A stretch of 64,000 nucleotides of DNA from Ustulina deusta. Lineage: Eukaryota; Ascomycota; Sordariomycetes; Xylariales; Xylariaceae. Numbering within the stretch: the stretch's first letter is position 1; each line of letters begins with the position of its first letter. Of this stretch, positions 24,925 to 37,888 are shown in pieces. The notes below the pieces were generated by a model. That model ran no database searches. It saw only the letters and a list, made by a program, of their open reading frames with translations, and was not told the origin of the DNA. The position numbers were made by a program, and so were the translations under genes. The stretch covers positions 372,001-436,000 of the forward strand of contig JAJNNX010000006.1 in the NCBI GenBank assembly GCA_023159155.1, read 5' to 3'.

Positions 24925-26784
24925 ACGTAGGACACAAGCTAATTGCCAACACAAGTCAATTGCCAACTTTTTCGCACTTTTATACGCTCTTTTTTTAATT
25001 ACTATTTTTATAACTAATAATAATAGCACTTTTTTGGAACAAAGCAGACTTGCAGCTTGTATTAGAAGCTTTTAATTGCAACAAAAAATTAATTATTAAT
25101 TATATAGCACAAATTTATAATATTTTTTATATAACTTTTTGCAATCGGTATACTAGTAAATAAACCTAACAAATATTTATTGTATAATATTAAAAATTAA
25201 CCGAATTCGAAAAAAATATTATTATATAATATATTATAAACTTAGTTTTATAATTTTTTTTGCTTTAGATAAGTAGTATTAAAAATATACCTAATTAATT
25301 GCTATATAAACGCAATATACTTAAGATTAGCGTTAACTAAGTTTTAAACTTTATATAATAATATTTTATAATTAAAACATATTTTAATTAAAAAATTAAT
25401 TATTAGCAAATTTTTTATAAAAATCCTATTATATATAATAAATAGTTTAAGTTTATATAAAATATAATAATTAAATATAGTATTTTAAAAAAAGATATTT
25501 ATAATTTTAATAAAATAAGCTTTATAATAAGCCGAATCTTGTTTGAAATAGTTATAATAACATTTAATTAGCATAGATAACTAAAAGCTATTTAGCTAGG
25601 CAATTATAAATAATTAACTGTTATTTAAAGTGTTAGTTTATATAGCTATATAGTTCTACTATATATTATTTTAGCAAACAAAACTTACTTTTTATTCTAG
25701 TATGCTAATAGTTAACTATTATATAACTAGAGAATTATAGTTATAAAAAATAGCTAAATAATAAATAAACAAAGTCTAGATTAGATTAATTATTTTAATT
25801 TATATATAACTAATTATATAAAAGGTATTTATTGCCTATTAATCTTTAATAGCTATAAAAGCTACTATTTAACTAATTTTAAACTATATTATAAAAACCA
25901 CAATATTATTACTTTTTGTATGCCTGCTTATTTGTTATACCGATTTTAATTTTTTAATATTAGTTGTTTTGGCTTATTAAAACATTTATATATAAAAAAA
26001 ATCAATAATTTAATATGGACGTATATTACTTATATTATTAAAAAGGATTTTTTTGTTATATTTTATAAAGCATATAAAGCTTTTATAATAGAATCTAATA
26101 TTTAAAAAAGTTTTAGAAGCACTAGATTAGTGCTATATGATCTAAAATATATATTTTTTTAGCTCAAAGTCTAATTACTAACCGAAACACTTTTTAGATT
26201 ATCTAATAGATTTTTGGTTTTTTGGTAATTAAAGACTTTATATAATATAACTAATATATAATTATAAACTAAATATATTAAAAATAAGGTTATATAATAT
26301 TAAAATAACTTACTAAGTGCTATTTTAAATACTATTGATTATATTATAAAAAATATAACGCTGCTTATATATAAGGTTATATTATTAAAGGGGGAGGTTG
26401 CCAAACTTTATATAGCAAATAAGATGTTTAGCTAATACTACTATATAAAAAAAAAACATATATAGAATAAAAGGTTACTTATTATATAAAAAGAACAAGA
26501 TTTTAAAACTAAACAGGCTATTAAAAAACAGATAATAAAAAAAGTGCAGCAAAATAGTTGTTGTATAAAAAAGGATATATTATATATATAACAATATAAA
26601 ATATGCAGCAAGCCTAGGTATAACTTGTATACTTATTAAAATGCTATAGAAATATTTAGCAACAATATTTCCGATTAGATCTAATTGATTTTTTGTGTTA
26701 TGGTTGAATTATTTGATTTGTATATATAAAGGTGCGAAAAAGTTGGCAATTGACTTGTGTTGGCAATTAGCTTGTGTCTTATGT
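24925..26784 (+). mobile_element. Fot1/Pot2-like DNA transposon, copy 3, inverted relative to copies 1 and 2
   Basis: A 1860-bp unit between TA dinucleotides (24923-24924 and 26785-26786) with the same termini and 17-bp internal direct repeats. On the plus strand, from about 25,058, an N-terminal DNA-binding region can be read through stops. It includes a Psq-type helix-turn-helix stretch (IYNIFYITFCNRYT) followed by KLTEFEKNIII (K codon at 25194), which resembles the start of the CENP-B/Tc5-type helix-turn-helix of pogo-family transposases. This fixes the coding strand and the family. The catalytic part is not readable. Terminal regions are less mutated than the centre. Confidence 0.85.
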
Positions 26785-26786
26785 TA

Positions 26787-27637
26787 GTTGATTAAACAAA
26801 TACTAAAAAATCTAAAAATTAAAAAACTACTTAAAAAGCGCTAAGTATATAAAAAAAATAAAAAGTTAAATTATTAGAAATAAATATAAAAACTAAAAAA
26901 ACTTAGCAATAAAAATCTAAAAAAAATAAATAACTAATTAGTTATAGTTTAAGTTAATTATTATAGTCTAAAGATAATAACCTAATAATTTGGGAAGTTT
27001 GTAGTAGGGCTAATGCGTATGTATAGGAAATAGGTCCTTAGTTATAAAATAGAACATATTTTTGAAAACTTTAGAAATTACAAAACAAAAGATATAAAAA
27101 GCGTACGTTTTTATTTAAAGTTATAAAAAACTTTTTTTTTAAAAAGCAAACAATAAATAATTATTATAAAATATTAAATAGAAATTAAAAATTTGTTTTT
27201 ATTAATTAATTATTACATTTTTATTTATAATTATAAATTAGATTTTAACTTAATACGTACAAAGATCTGCGAGCTAAAAAATATAGTCCGATATAGGAGA
27301 ATTAAGTAAGTTTGGTTGGTTTAAGTGTACGATACACCGATCAGGAGCTCTGCTCTATTTTAGCACTTATAAGCAAAATAAAAAAGTAAAAACATTTAAA
27401 ACAAAAATAATTATTTTTTATATAATAAATAATATAAATAGTACTTTTTATAAATCTATATTAAGATTTATAATAGCTAAAATAACTATAATAAAAGTAA
27501 AAACTATTATTATAATAATTAAAATAAATTATATAATTATATTCTATATTGCTATATTTATTATATAGGAAATTTTAATATATTAAATTAATATAAACCT
27601 ATTTAAAAATATTATTACTAAAAGTTAGTTAAATAAA
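26787..27637. other. AT-rich DNA with a short LTR fragment and one GC-normal patch
   Basis: At about 26,989-27,012 there is a short match (GGGAAGTTTGTAGTAGGGCT) to the purine tract plus LTR start of the 526-6144 element. A less mutated patch with ATACACCGATCAGGAGCTC lies near 27,330-27,360. I could not assign the rest. Confidence 0.45.
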
Positions 27638-27642
27638 TATAT

Positions 27643-27944
27643 TATTGGTTGGCTTTATCCGGGATAGTATGTGCGTATATAGTGCTGTACGCAAGAGCAG
27701 ATCTGGTGAGGCGAACACTATACAATCTATATTGTACTATGTTCGAATGCCTATCGAAAGGAAGAAGAAGGAAAGGAATCAGAAGGTGTGGGAGGGCCTG
27801 GTATACCCCTTCGTACGAAGGGGTCCACCATGGCCCCTTAGCCATGGGCTAGCCATGGGCTAACCACCTGACTTGGTCACCTTAGGTGGCCAAGGTGAGT
27901 GACCCATAAATAGCGTACGATTGACCTGGAATACTATTCCAACA
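27643..27944 (-). mobile_element. Solo LTR of a copia-type element (LTR family 2), copy A
   Basis: A 302-bp GC-normal block flanked by perfect TATAT duplications (27638-27642 and 27945-27949). Read on the minus strand it starts TGTTGGAATAGTATTCC. It is nearly identical to 47598-47900. The few differences are transitions (G to A or C to T on this copy) plus one single-base length change. Short open frames on both strands here come from its GC-normal composition and palindromes and are not genes. Confidence 0.85.
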
Positions 27945-27949
27945 TATAT

Positions 27950-28792
27950 TATTATATATAAATTAAATATAATATGTTTTATTAATATTAATATAAATAA
28001 AAACATGTTTAATTGGCTTACGTTTATTATATTAGGTTTTTTAATACTTAAGCAATTTAAAAATAGTTTTCTAATTATTTAAAACAAAGATTTTAGCTAT
28101 AATAGCATTAAAAATAATAGTAGTAATTTTATTAAGGTTAGGGAAAAGCTGGCAAATTCTATCTTTTTATAAAAAAAAAAAATATAAGCTATCTAGCGGA
28201 GTAATTAATATATTTATATCTGCCTTAAGCGCGATCTAGTATATATAGAACTTATTATTAGGTCTAATATTAAAATAAATAGCTAAAGCAACCCAATATA
28301 TCTTTTTATTACTAAAAAAGTAGTAGCTAGGTTTAATAAAACAGATTATATATATATTATTAATAAGAAATATAATAATTTATAGCTATTAATAAGCAAA
28401 TATATTTAATAAAATAAGCTAGGTAGTTAGGTTATATATAATATAATTATATACTAAAAAAGTAGTACTAAAACTATTTATTTTAATAGTATTTAAGGGA
28501 AGTTTAAAAAGGGATATTATAAATATATAATTTATAATATTATAAAAGCTATAAATATGTAGTAAATAAAAAGTATAAAAACTTAAAAAGCTATATATAA
28601 AAAACAGAGCTATAATTATAAAATTAAATAAATATAAAAATAATAAAAAAATAATAAAATAGTTAGTATAAATAAATATAAAATATTTAAATATTTAAGT
28701 ACTTATATATTTTTACTTTACTAATATATATATAAAGTGGCAGAAAGTACTATAGCAAATATATTAAATATAGCAAACTTAAAAAAAATACT
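27950..28792. other. AT-rich RIP-degraded DNA
   Basis: Featureless AT-rich sequence between the solo LTR and the complete copia element. No motif was recognised. Confidence 0.5.
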
Positions 28793-28797
28793 TAAGT

Positions 28798-29100
28798 TAT
28801 TGAATGGGCTATATATAATATATTGTACGTAAAAACAAATAATACGTATAGACAAAATATAATGTATTGTATTATATTATCTATAAAAAAAAAAAAAAAA
28901 AAAGAATGTTTATATAAAGTATAAGTCTTTCTTTTTTGTATAAAAGCTTACGCTATTGTACGAGTTAATATAACAAAAAGGAAATAAAGTCCTTTTTGTC
29001 CGGCCGAAGTCCGGCTAATATCTGTATAATAGCTAAGCGTGAACTTATATTCCGTGCAAGTTATATAGTAAGGTTATAACTAATGCTAGTTATTCTAATA
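28798..29100 (-). repeat. 3' LTR of the complete copia element
   Basis: Its outer end (left, TTGAATGGGC) is less mutated and its inner end (right, TTATTCTAATA) is mutated. It contains the GGCCGAAGTCCGGC-type inverted stretch and the CGTGCAAG remnant of a GC-rich hairpin seen intact at 45,331. Confidence 0.9.
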
Positions 29101-29651
29101 CTAGTTATTTTTTTTTTTAGTTATAATTGCCTGTTATATAAAAAAAACAAAAAAAGTAACTATATAACTGCTTAAATATATATATAAAAGTTTAACTACT
29201 AAAGAAGCAACCAGGTTAGTAATCTGGTTTATATGTATAGCTGCCAAGTTAATAGATTATTTTTTTTTAATAAAGTTATATAATAATATTGCGAAGCTAC
29301 TGCTTTAGTTATATAGTTGGTTAAAAATTATAAGCCAAATATTATTTAGTAACTATTTAAGTTAAAGCTAAATATTTGCTTTTGCTTTATGTAATAGTAA
29401 GGTTTATAATTAGCTGGCTTGTCCGGTCGGTAGGCCTTGTACGGGTAGTTATTAATTAAAAGCTTTTAAAGTTGTTTATGTTTAGTTAACTAGGCAGGTT
29501 ATTTGTATAAAAGAAAATTAATTAATTAAAAGTCAGGTTGGCTCGTACGTAGGAAGATTTATATATAAAAAGGTGCTTAAATCTTTTATTGCTTTTTATT
29601 TTTTTGTTATTTTTTAAAATTTTTTGTTTTGTATGTCTGTTTATTTTTATA

Positions 29652-29696
<45 letters not shown>

Positions 29697-32600
29697 ATAA
29701 ACGCTATTTAGCTTTTTAGTAATAGTAGTTGTGCGCTAAGAATTATTGGCTAGAATAGCAATTATTATATAGTATTACTACTAATAAATAATTCTAATAA
29801 TTGTTAGCTTATTATAGCGCTATATATTAATATATATATTTGTTTTTTTGTTATATATATGTTTGTTTTAGTATATTACTAATATTTTTGCTTTTTATAT
29901 ATAAACTAATAAAGCTTAGGTTGCTGCTATACTATTAGTTAATATATAAATCTGGGTGCTTACTAATATGCTTTTTATATATTTAATTATGTTTATTTTC
30001 TGTTAGAAGGGTTATTTTTATATGGTTTTTATCTAGTTATGTAATACTACTATTACTGCGTATATAAAGAATGTTTGTGTAATACGTAGTAGTTACCTGT
30101 TCTATAGCTATTGCTAGATTATTAGGTTTTAGGGTAATATTTGCGTAGCATATGTTTAGTGTTTGTATAGCGCTTAGTACAATTATTACGTTTGAAAAAA
30201 AAAGAGGTAAATTAGTTATATAATAAAAAAAATAAAGAAAAGAAAAATAAAAAAAAGTAGTGTTTATGTTTGTTTTTCTTTTTAGAGTTAATTTATTATA
30301 TATTGCCTTTACATTTCTGACTCTTTTTTTTTTATAAATACTATAGTTATACATAATTTTTTATATTTTATTAATAAATGTTTCTATTTATATAGTTAAT
30401 TTGTTTATTAATACAAAAGTTTTTAAAGCTTGGTTTAGTATTTTTTTTATAAATATATTAATTAGATTATTTTTACTATTAATCTATTATATTTTAAAAA
30501 TTTTTTATTTTTTATATAATTCTTTTAACAATATAATATTAATTATTAGGCGTTTTTTTTATGTAGTACCAAGTTTAATAAAACAATTATATAATAATTT
30601 TAAATTAGAATATAAAACAATTAAAATTAGGGGCAATTATAGTATGGTTATAATTTTTAAAAATATTATATAAAAGGTAATAGTACTATTAAAGCTATTA
30701 ATTATGTTATATAATTTATTTGTAAGTATGCTTTTAGTTATTTTTTTATATTTGTTTAAATTTTAGTATATAATATTTTTTTTAATTTTAAAACTTAAAT
30801 TCTCTTTTATATAATGTTTAATCTTTAATATAATTATAAATCTAAATTAAAAAGTTATATTTATATTGTTTATAAATAACCTGTTTATAAAAATAAACAG
30901 CTTTATATAACATAGGTCTATTAGTATAAAGGTTAGGCTATAATTCTTATTATCTGTTTGCTACTAGATTTTTTAGTTTAAATTTTTAATATTGTGTAGT
31001 TTAAGATATATAACTTAAGTAATTATATATAAATTATACGTTGCTTTAGGCTAGTAGATACTACTAATATATATATTTTTTGTTTGTTATAAAATATATT
31101 GCTATATAAAATCAGTTATATAAAAGTTAATCTAGTCCAGTTGGTTTATTTAGCTTTTTTAAATTAAAATAATATTTTTTTTGGACAAAAATATAATTTG
31201 TCCGCTATTAAACTTTATAAGGTAATTTAGCTAAAATATTTTTTTTAGCTTTATATAAAACTTAGCTTGCTACAATTTATATTTTTTTTTTTTTAAAAAG
31301 CCTAGCAATATAAAACTAAACATATTATTTGTTTATAGTTTAATAATACTAAAATTGTTTAAAGGTCTTTTAGTAAAAAGTAAGTATGGGTTATATATAA
31401 AAATAGTTATATTAAGCTTTTTATAGTAGTACTAGTAATATATTTTGAACTAGTATAGACCCGATTTAATAAGTCTATATAAAGGTTATATAATCTATAG
31501 GATTGTTTTATTAAAATATTTTGATTTTAGTTCGGATAGTAGTTATATAAGGATTTTTTTAGCTAATTTGTTTTTTAATTATATATATGCTTATATAATA
31601 TTTTAAAGTTTGCCTAAGGCGTTAAAGTTGCAAATTAGAAAAAGTTCTAGTATAAGTAGCAGTTTTTGGCTTATTTACTGGATTATTAGTGACTAAATAA
31701 GCACTATTTCTTTTTTAGTATTGTTATAGCTTTATATAATAAATCAGAACTTTTTATATAGCTTAGTTATTTTTTTTTTGATTTTTTGTACGAGCTAGAA
31801 CTTAAAAATATAAATATTACCATGTTTTGTTAGATTGTATTTTATAAATTAAAATACGCCTTATATAATAAGATTATTGATTTTAATAGCGTTAGATTTT
31901 TTGAATAAGGCTCCGGGTATATTAATAATGCTATTTTTGCGTAGCTTAACAGCTAAGGTATAGTTCTGTTTTTTTTTAGGGGTTAGGAATAATTGACTAA
32001 TTTGTTGTATAAAGGTTATACAAAATATTATAGCTTTTGGGGGTTATTTGCGTTTTTTTTGTATAATAAAGGCTTAAAAAGGTTGTGTTTTTTTTTTTTT
32101 TTAGTATGTTTGTCCAGGATATCTTTTTTAGTTATATAGTAATAAGGCTTAACTTGTATTTAATAAAAGCGTATTAAGCTGTTTGTTAAATTAATAACTA
32201 TATTGGAGTCCTTAATTAATTTGATTTTGTATAGTCTATTTTAGCTTTTTTTCTTTTGCTATACTAATATTTTACTACGTAAAAGTAAAAATAATATATT
32301 ATATAAAGTAGGGCTGTTATACTAATTAATTGTTTAGTTGATTTTAACTTTAGCTTTTTTTTTATGTAATATTTTTATAGCTTTTTTAATTGCTTTAGCC
32401 CTTTGTATAATATCAGGCAAAGAAGGTAAATTCTAATTGATTTTAAAGTAGGCTTTAAAAATAAGAAGGGTTGGTATAAGGCTGTTTGGCCTAGTAGTAT
32501 TATTTAAAGCTTTGATTACTATTTGGAGGATTAACTTATCTTTTGTATAATTATCAATTTTGGCTTTTAGTATGTTATACATATAATAAAGGGGGCTATA

Positions 32601-35600
32601 TGCCTTTTTGATCTTGCTAATTGCCTAGTGCGCCTTAATAGGCATTATATAGTACTAGGTGCCTATAATCTTTGTTTAGTTCTAAAATTCTTCGGACAAA
32701 AAGTTTATACCTAGGTTATATATAATATAGTCAGGGGGTCTTTAATATATATTAATCTAGCACTTATATAACGTTTTTTAAGTATTTTATATAAATATTA
32801 ATTTAAAAAAAGTTACTGCTTAAAAAAATATAGTAATATTAATAATATAAAAAATTTGCTTGTTGTCTATTTGTATAGCATTAATTATAACTTTATAATT
32901 AAAATTGCAATTGTTTTTAATTAAGAATTTGAATTATTAAAGTACTAGGTTATGCGATTAATAGTAGTAACAGAATTTCTAGATTTCTTCTAGAGTTAAA
33001 TGGTTAATATTGTGTCTTATATAACTAAGCATTATATATAGTTTCTTTATATAAAAGTGTCTGAATTAATAGTATAATTGTTGTAATTTTGTTTTAATAA
33101 AATATAGTCCGGTTTTATAAAAGCTTATATTAAAAAATAAGTATTTCTATTTATATATAATAGAAATAGTTTTTTTGTTTTTTTATATAATAATATTCTT
33201 TATATTATTAAAATAAGCTTATAAGTAGTTAGTATTCTTTAGTAAGAATAAAAATAGTATTAAGCTATCTAAAATATAATATATTGTTATACTAAAGGAA
33301 TTATTTATTTATATAGTGCCTATGGCAGTAATTATATTATTACTACCAAATCTGATATTTGTGCTGCTTGGGGTCTAGTCTATTTTTGTATAAAGGTAAA
33401 GTCTAAAATAGGCTTCTAATTGTGCTTTTTTTACTGTTAAGTAGTTTGAAGCGCTTATATCTTATAGTTTGCTTTAGTATTCTATATAATACTAGTTGCT
33501 AAAAATAAACTGGTTAGATAGTATGTCTGTTTTGCAGTTTTAGATATTTTTTCTAGTTATATAATAAATAAAGGCGTTATTTATAAGAAATTAGGTCGAT
33601 TAATTCCTGAATTCCTTTTTAATATCTTTATTGTTTTTATTTAGTTCTAAGTATTCTTTAAAGTCTATAAGGTATACTAAGAACTTTTTAAGTATAAGTT
33701 CTATTTTATTAATTATTTTATATAAATTAAAATATTGGTTTTTTATATAGGCTTGTTCTTAGGAGGTATGCTTTATTAACTAATATTTTTTTTTATAATA
33801 TATAAAATATTTTTTGTTTATATAATAGCTTTAGGTATTTTAATTTTTTAGGTTGTAGCACTTTATGTTTAGTCTATTTAAAAATCTAGAAAATCTATAC
33901 TATTAGCCTTTTATATAATTGCCTTAATTATATTTCCGGTCTATAAAATAAACATTGTTATTTTTTTATATAAAGCTTTTTAATATATTATTAGTTATTA
34001 TTTGGATATATGCTTGAAAATCTAAAAAAAAACTTTTGTTTGTTAGCTTTTAAAATATAAGAGCTATAGCTAGTTCTAGTACTCCTTGATATATTTATGT
34101 AATAGTTATACTAAATTAGATTTCTTTTTAATAACTTGTACTAAATACTTGTTATACTTTTGCAAGCTTGTTAATTATAAGCTTTAGTACTTCGTATAGT
34201 ACTAAATCTAGGTTTTTTTTATTTATTTATATAAAAGTAATTATAGTCTAGTTAGCCTAGTACTAACTATAATTTATATTAGTATTAAAGTAAGCATTTA
34301 TTATATAATAGATCTTATTCTAAGTTTTCTTAGGTTTAATTTAGTAAATATAAAAATCTTCTATATAATTTTTAAAAATTATTAAAAATACTACATAGTA
34401 TTAATCTTTTATAATACTAAGTTTTTAATAAATATTTATAAATAGATATGCCTTGTTATAAAATAGGTTATATAGTTAGCCCGTATAGTTTTTTTTTTTT
34501 TTCTATATTTTTTAAAAGATTGTATACTTTTTAAAAAAAATTATCTTATTTTATATATTTCTTATAAGAAATAAATCCAAAAAAAGGTTATTTAGTATAG
34601 GGTTTAGTATTATATAAAGGTATGCCTATTGTATAGGGGTCTAAAAGGGGTTATAAACAATAGGATATTTATATACCGGTTAGAAGTTTAGTTTATAGCT
34701 TGCCTTTATTATATAACTATATATAGGTTTAAAAATATTCTAAAACTTAATAGTAAGTTATATAAATAGAGCAATATAGTTCTTAGGGGTCTAAAATTAT
34801 ATATTCTAAATAAGTTCAAGCTATATAAGTTCTAGTTGCCTAATAAGCAGTTCTAGTTCGGTTTATATAATAGGCTAAAAGGTTAATATAAGCCGGGGTA
34901 TAAAAGTAGGCTAAAAAGTAGGTCGAAATTGTTAGCTTAGTATAAAAAAAACTAAAAGTTGTTATATAAGGGGTAAAAAAGTAGGTTAAGTAATTAAAAG
35001 TTCTAGAGAACTTTTTATATTTTTAGATTTATTTTATATGATTGCTTTAAGGTTTTTTAGGTATAATTTTTTATTTGTTTATACTTATACGTTTTATTGC
35101 TAGATAATCTAGAACAATTTTATATATAGGTTATAATATATATTTTTAAAATTTTATTCTGTCCAGTTTTTAAAATCCTTTTTATATACTTATTTAAATA
35201 GTTATATATTAGTTAGCAAATAAATATATTTTTTAATCTAAAAAGCTATTTATATATTTAGTATTTTTTATATTGCAGTGCTTAAGTTAATATTTTTCCT
35301 TTAATATTTAAGGTTAAGATATTTTTATATATTCTTTATACTTATATTATATTTTTTAGTAAGTTTTTTATATATAATAAAAATATCTGATTTAGTTATT
35401 TCAAGTATATTATAAAGTATATTTAATGCTATAGTAAAGTAAAATAAAAATAAATAAAAAAAAATAAAAAAAATAAAATAAAAAGGTTGTTTAGCTGTTA
35501 TATAATAATATAATTAGGGTTAATATAACTATATGCTATTTTTTTTTTTTTTTATATATTACTCTAACGCTCCGTTAAAAGAAGTAAAATAATTATATAA

Positions 35601-35850
35601 TAGAAGTTTAGATCTTTTTTCTTTTTTATAACAATTAAATATTTTAATACTCTATTAAAAAAAATAAAATATTTGCTTTATTTTATATAATTACCCTAAC
35701 GCTTTATTAAAAAAAATAAAATAATTATATAATAAAGATTTAAAATATAATATAAAAATCTATTAATACTATAAATTAAACTTTATTTTTATTTTTGCTA
35801 ATCTGTAGTGCTTCTATAATTATATAAATGCTTTTATAACCACTAATCAA

Positions 35851-36153
35851 TATTAAATAGGCTATATACAATATATTATATATAAAAACAAATAATACGT
35901 ATAAATAGAATATAATATATTATACTATATTATTTATAAAAAATAAAATAAAAAAAGAATGTTTATATAAAGCATAAGTCTTTTTTTTTTATGTGAGAGC
36001 TTATGTTATTGTATGAGCTAATATAACAAAGGGGAAATAAGGTCCTTTTTGTCCGGCCAAGGTCCGGCTAACATCCGTACAACAGCTAAGCGTGAACTCG
36101 TACTCCGTGCGAGTTGCATGGTAAGGTTGTAACCAATGCCAGTTATTCCAACA
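35851..36153 (-). repeat. 5' LTR of the complete copia element
   Basis: Its outer end (right, CCAGTTATTCCAACA) is intact; the inner end (left) is mutated. It is followed inward by CTAATCAA, the mutated form of the palindromic octamer CTGATCAG that starts the interior of this family. Confidence 0.9.
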
Positions 36154-36158
36154 TAAGT

Positions 36159-37580
36159 AGATATTTAGAAAAATAATCGAAATATTAAAATATTTATATA
36201 GTTATAAAATATATTTAATTAAAACTTTTTATAAATAAGCTTTTTTATTTATATAAATAAATATTATATATATTAGTATTTTTTTGCTTTAGTTTTTTAA
36301 TTAGCTTTAAGTTTTTTAATATCTTATTTAAAACAATTAAATAAATAGAACTAATAAAATATTAATATTATAAAAATATAACTTAACTATAAATATTGCT
36401 ATTTTTATTTTGTTATAATATAACTTTAATAATTTAGAAATATTAAACTAAAATATATTAGCTAGTTCTTATATATATATGTTATATTTTATTTATTTAA
36501 TTTTATAATATAGCTAAATAGCTATAATAAAAAAATTAGTTAAGCATATATATATATAGGCTAAAAATTTTTTAATTATTTATTTTTTAATGCTATTACT
36601 TTTAATACTACTAGGCTCTAGCTATAGCTTACTAAATATTTTTTTTTTATTAGCTTAAAATATTTAATAAAAATGTCTTACTACTAGCGTAGCTAGCTAA
36701 ATAGCTTAATATAATATTTAAGATTATTAAAATATTTCTTTATAAAAAATAGACCAATTTTACAAAAGCTAAGCTTAATCTAATTATTTAAATAATATTC
36801 TAACTTACTTAGCTTTGTAAGCTTAATATATATAAAATTGTTTTTAGAAATAAAAAAAGGCTTAATATATTATTAATTATAATATATTATTAATTATAAT
36901 AGATTTTTATTTTTGTTTGTGCTAGTACTATAGTATTAAAAGCTTTTTATTAAAGCGTTTGCTAGGTCTATATATAATTGCTATCTAAAAAAAAATCTAT
37001 AAACAAAAAAGTTTTAAGCTTTTAACTATATAATAGCTTATAAAACATTTTAGTTATAGTAGTTAATATAAATATATTTAAAATATATACTATATAATTA
37101 ATATAGTTTTTTTAAACGCTTATATCTAATCAGGCTTTAAATATAAATATTAATAAAGTTTAAAAAATTTAGATTATCTTTTTAATATAACTATTAGCTT
37201 ATTAATAATATAATATAAATAACTATATAGTAATACTGCTTATTTTATATAATACTATTTATAATTTACTAAAAAATTTAAAATCTATGTTAGATATAAA
37301 TAAATTAAGTAGCCCTTAGTCTAAATAAACTTATTAAATATATAATCAAGCTTAGTTTTTTATATTATATATCGATTTATTAATAATATATTTTATAAAT
37401 TTTATAATTTTATATATAATTATAAACATTATATTATTCCTATTTAAAAATATAAAAAAACCAAAAATAAAATCAAAACATAAAATATAAATTAAAATTA
37501 TAAATATATAAATAGGTTATATATTACTATAAGGTAGCTTTTCTTTTTTTGCTTAATAGCTAATAAATCAGATATATATC
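36159..37580. other. AT-rich RIP-degraded DNA
   Basis: Between two copia copies; no readable motif. A short direct duplication of a TATTAATTATAATA-like word occurs near 36,870-36,900. Confidence 0.5.
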
Positions 37581-37585
37581 TATAT

Positions 37586-37888
37586 TATTAAATGGGCTTT
37601 ATACGATATATCGTACGTAAAACAAATAATGCGCGTAAACAGAATATAATATATTATACTATGTTATTTATATCAAAAAAAAAAAAAAAAAGAATGTTCG
37701 TATAAAACATAAGTCTTTTATATTTATGTAAGAGCTTACGCTATTGTACGAGCTAATATAATAAAAAGAAAGTAAGGTCCCTTTTGTCCGGCCGAAGTCC
37801 GGCTAACATCTATACAAAAGCCGAGCGTAAACTCGTATTCTATATAAGTTATATAATAAGGTTATAACTAATGCTAGTTATTCTAATA
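37586..37888 (-). repeat. LTR (left) of the deleted copia derivative
   Basis: Same LTR family as 28798-29100. The outer end (AAATGGGCTTTATACGATA) is unmutated; the inner end reads TTATTCTAATA. Confidence 0.85.

Larger units (their letters stand above)
28798..36153 (-). mobile_element. Complete Ty1/copia retrotransposon, RIP-inactivated
   Basis: A 7356-bp element with 303-bp LTRs (28798-29100 and 35851-36153) and perfect TAAGT target duplications (28793-28797 and 36154-36158). On the minus strand the LTR starts TGTTGGAATAAC, like Ty1-type LTRs. Minus-strand reverse transcriptase remnants at about 31,375-31,490 read PLYRLIKSGLYQFKIYY, then IYNPYLL. Just downstream is a TNN triplet (31324-31332) where copia enzymes of fungi carry the catalytic TDD; both Asp codons are changed to Asn. 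No intact frame remains; open frames at 30037-30354 and 30401-30673 are chance readings of AT-rich sequence. Outer LTR ends are less mutated than inner ends. Confidence 0.9.

Noticed and set aside
27642..27863. Overlapping short frames on both strands, repeated at 47679-47894
   Set aside because: They lie in two copies of the same solo LTR. Open frames on both strands reflect GC-normal composition and palindromes.
30037..30673. Open frames of 105 and 90 residues in the copia element
   Set aside because: They are rich in Ile, Phe, Tyr and Asn as expected from AT-rich sequence, have no domain, and one is on the non-coding strand of the element.
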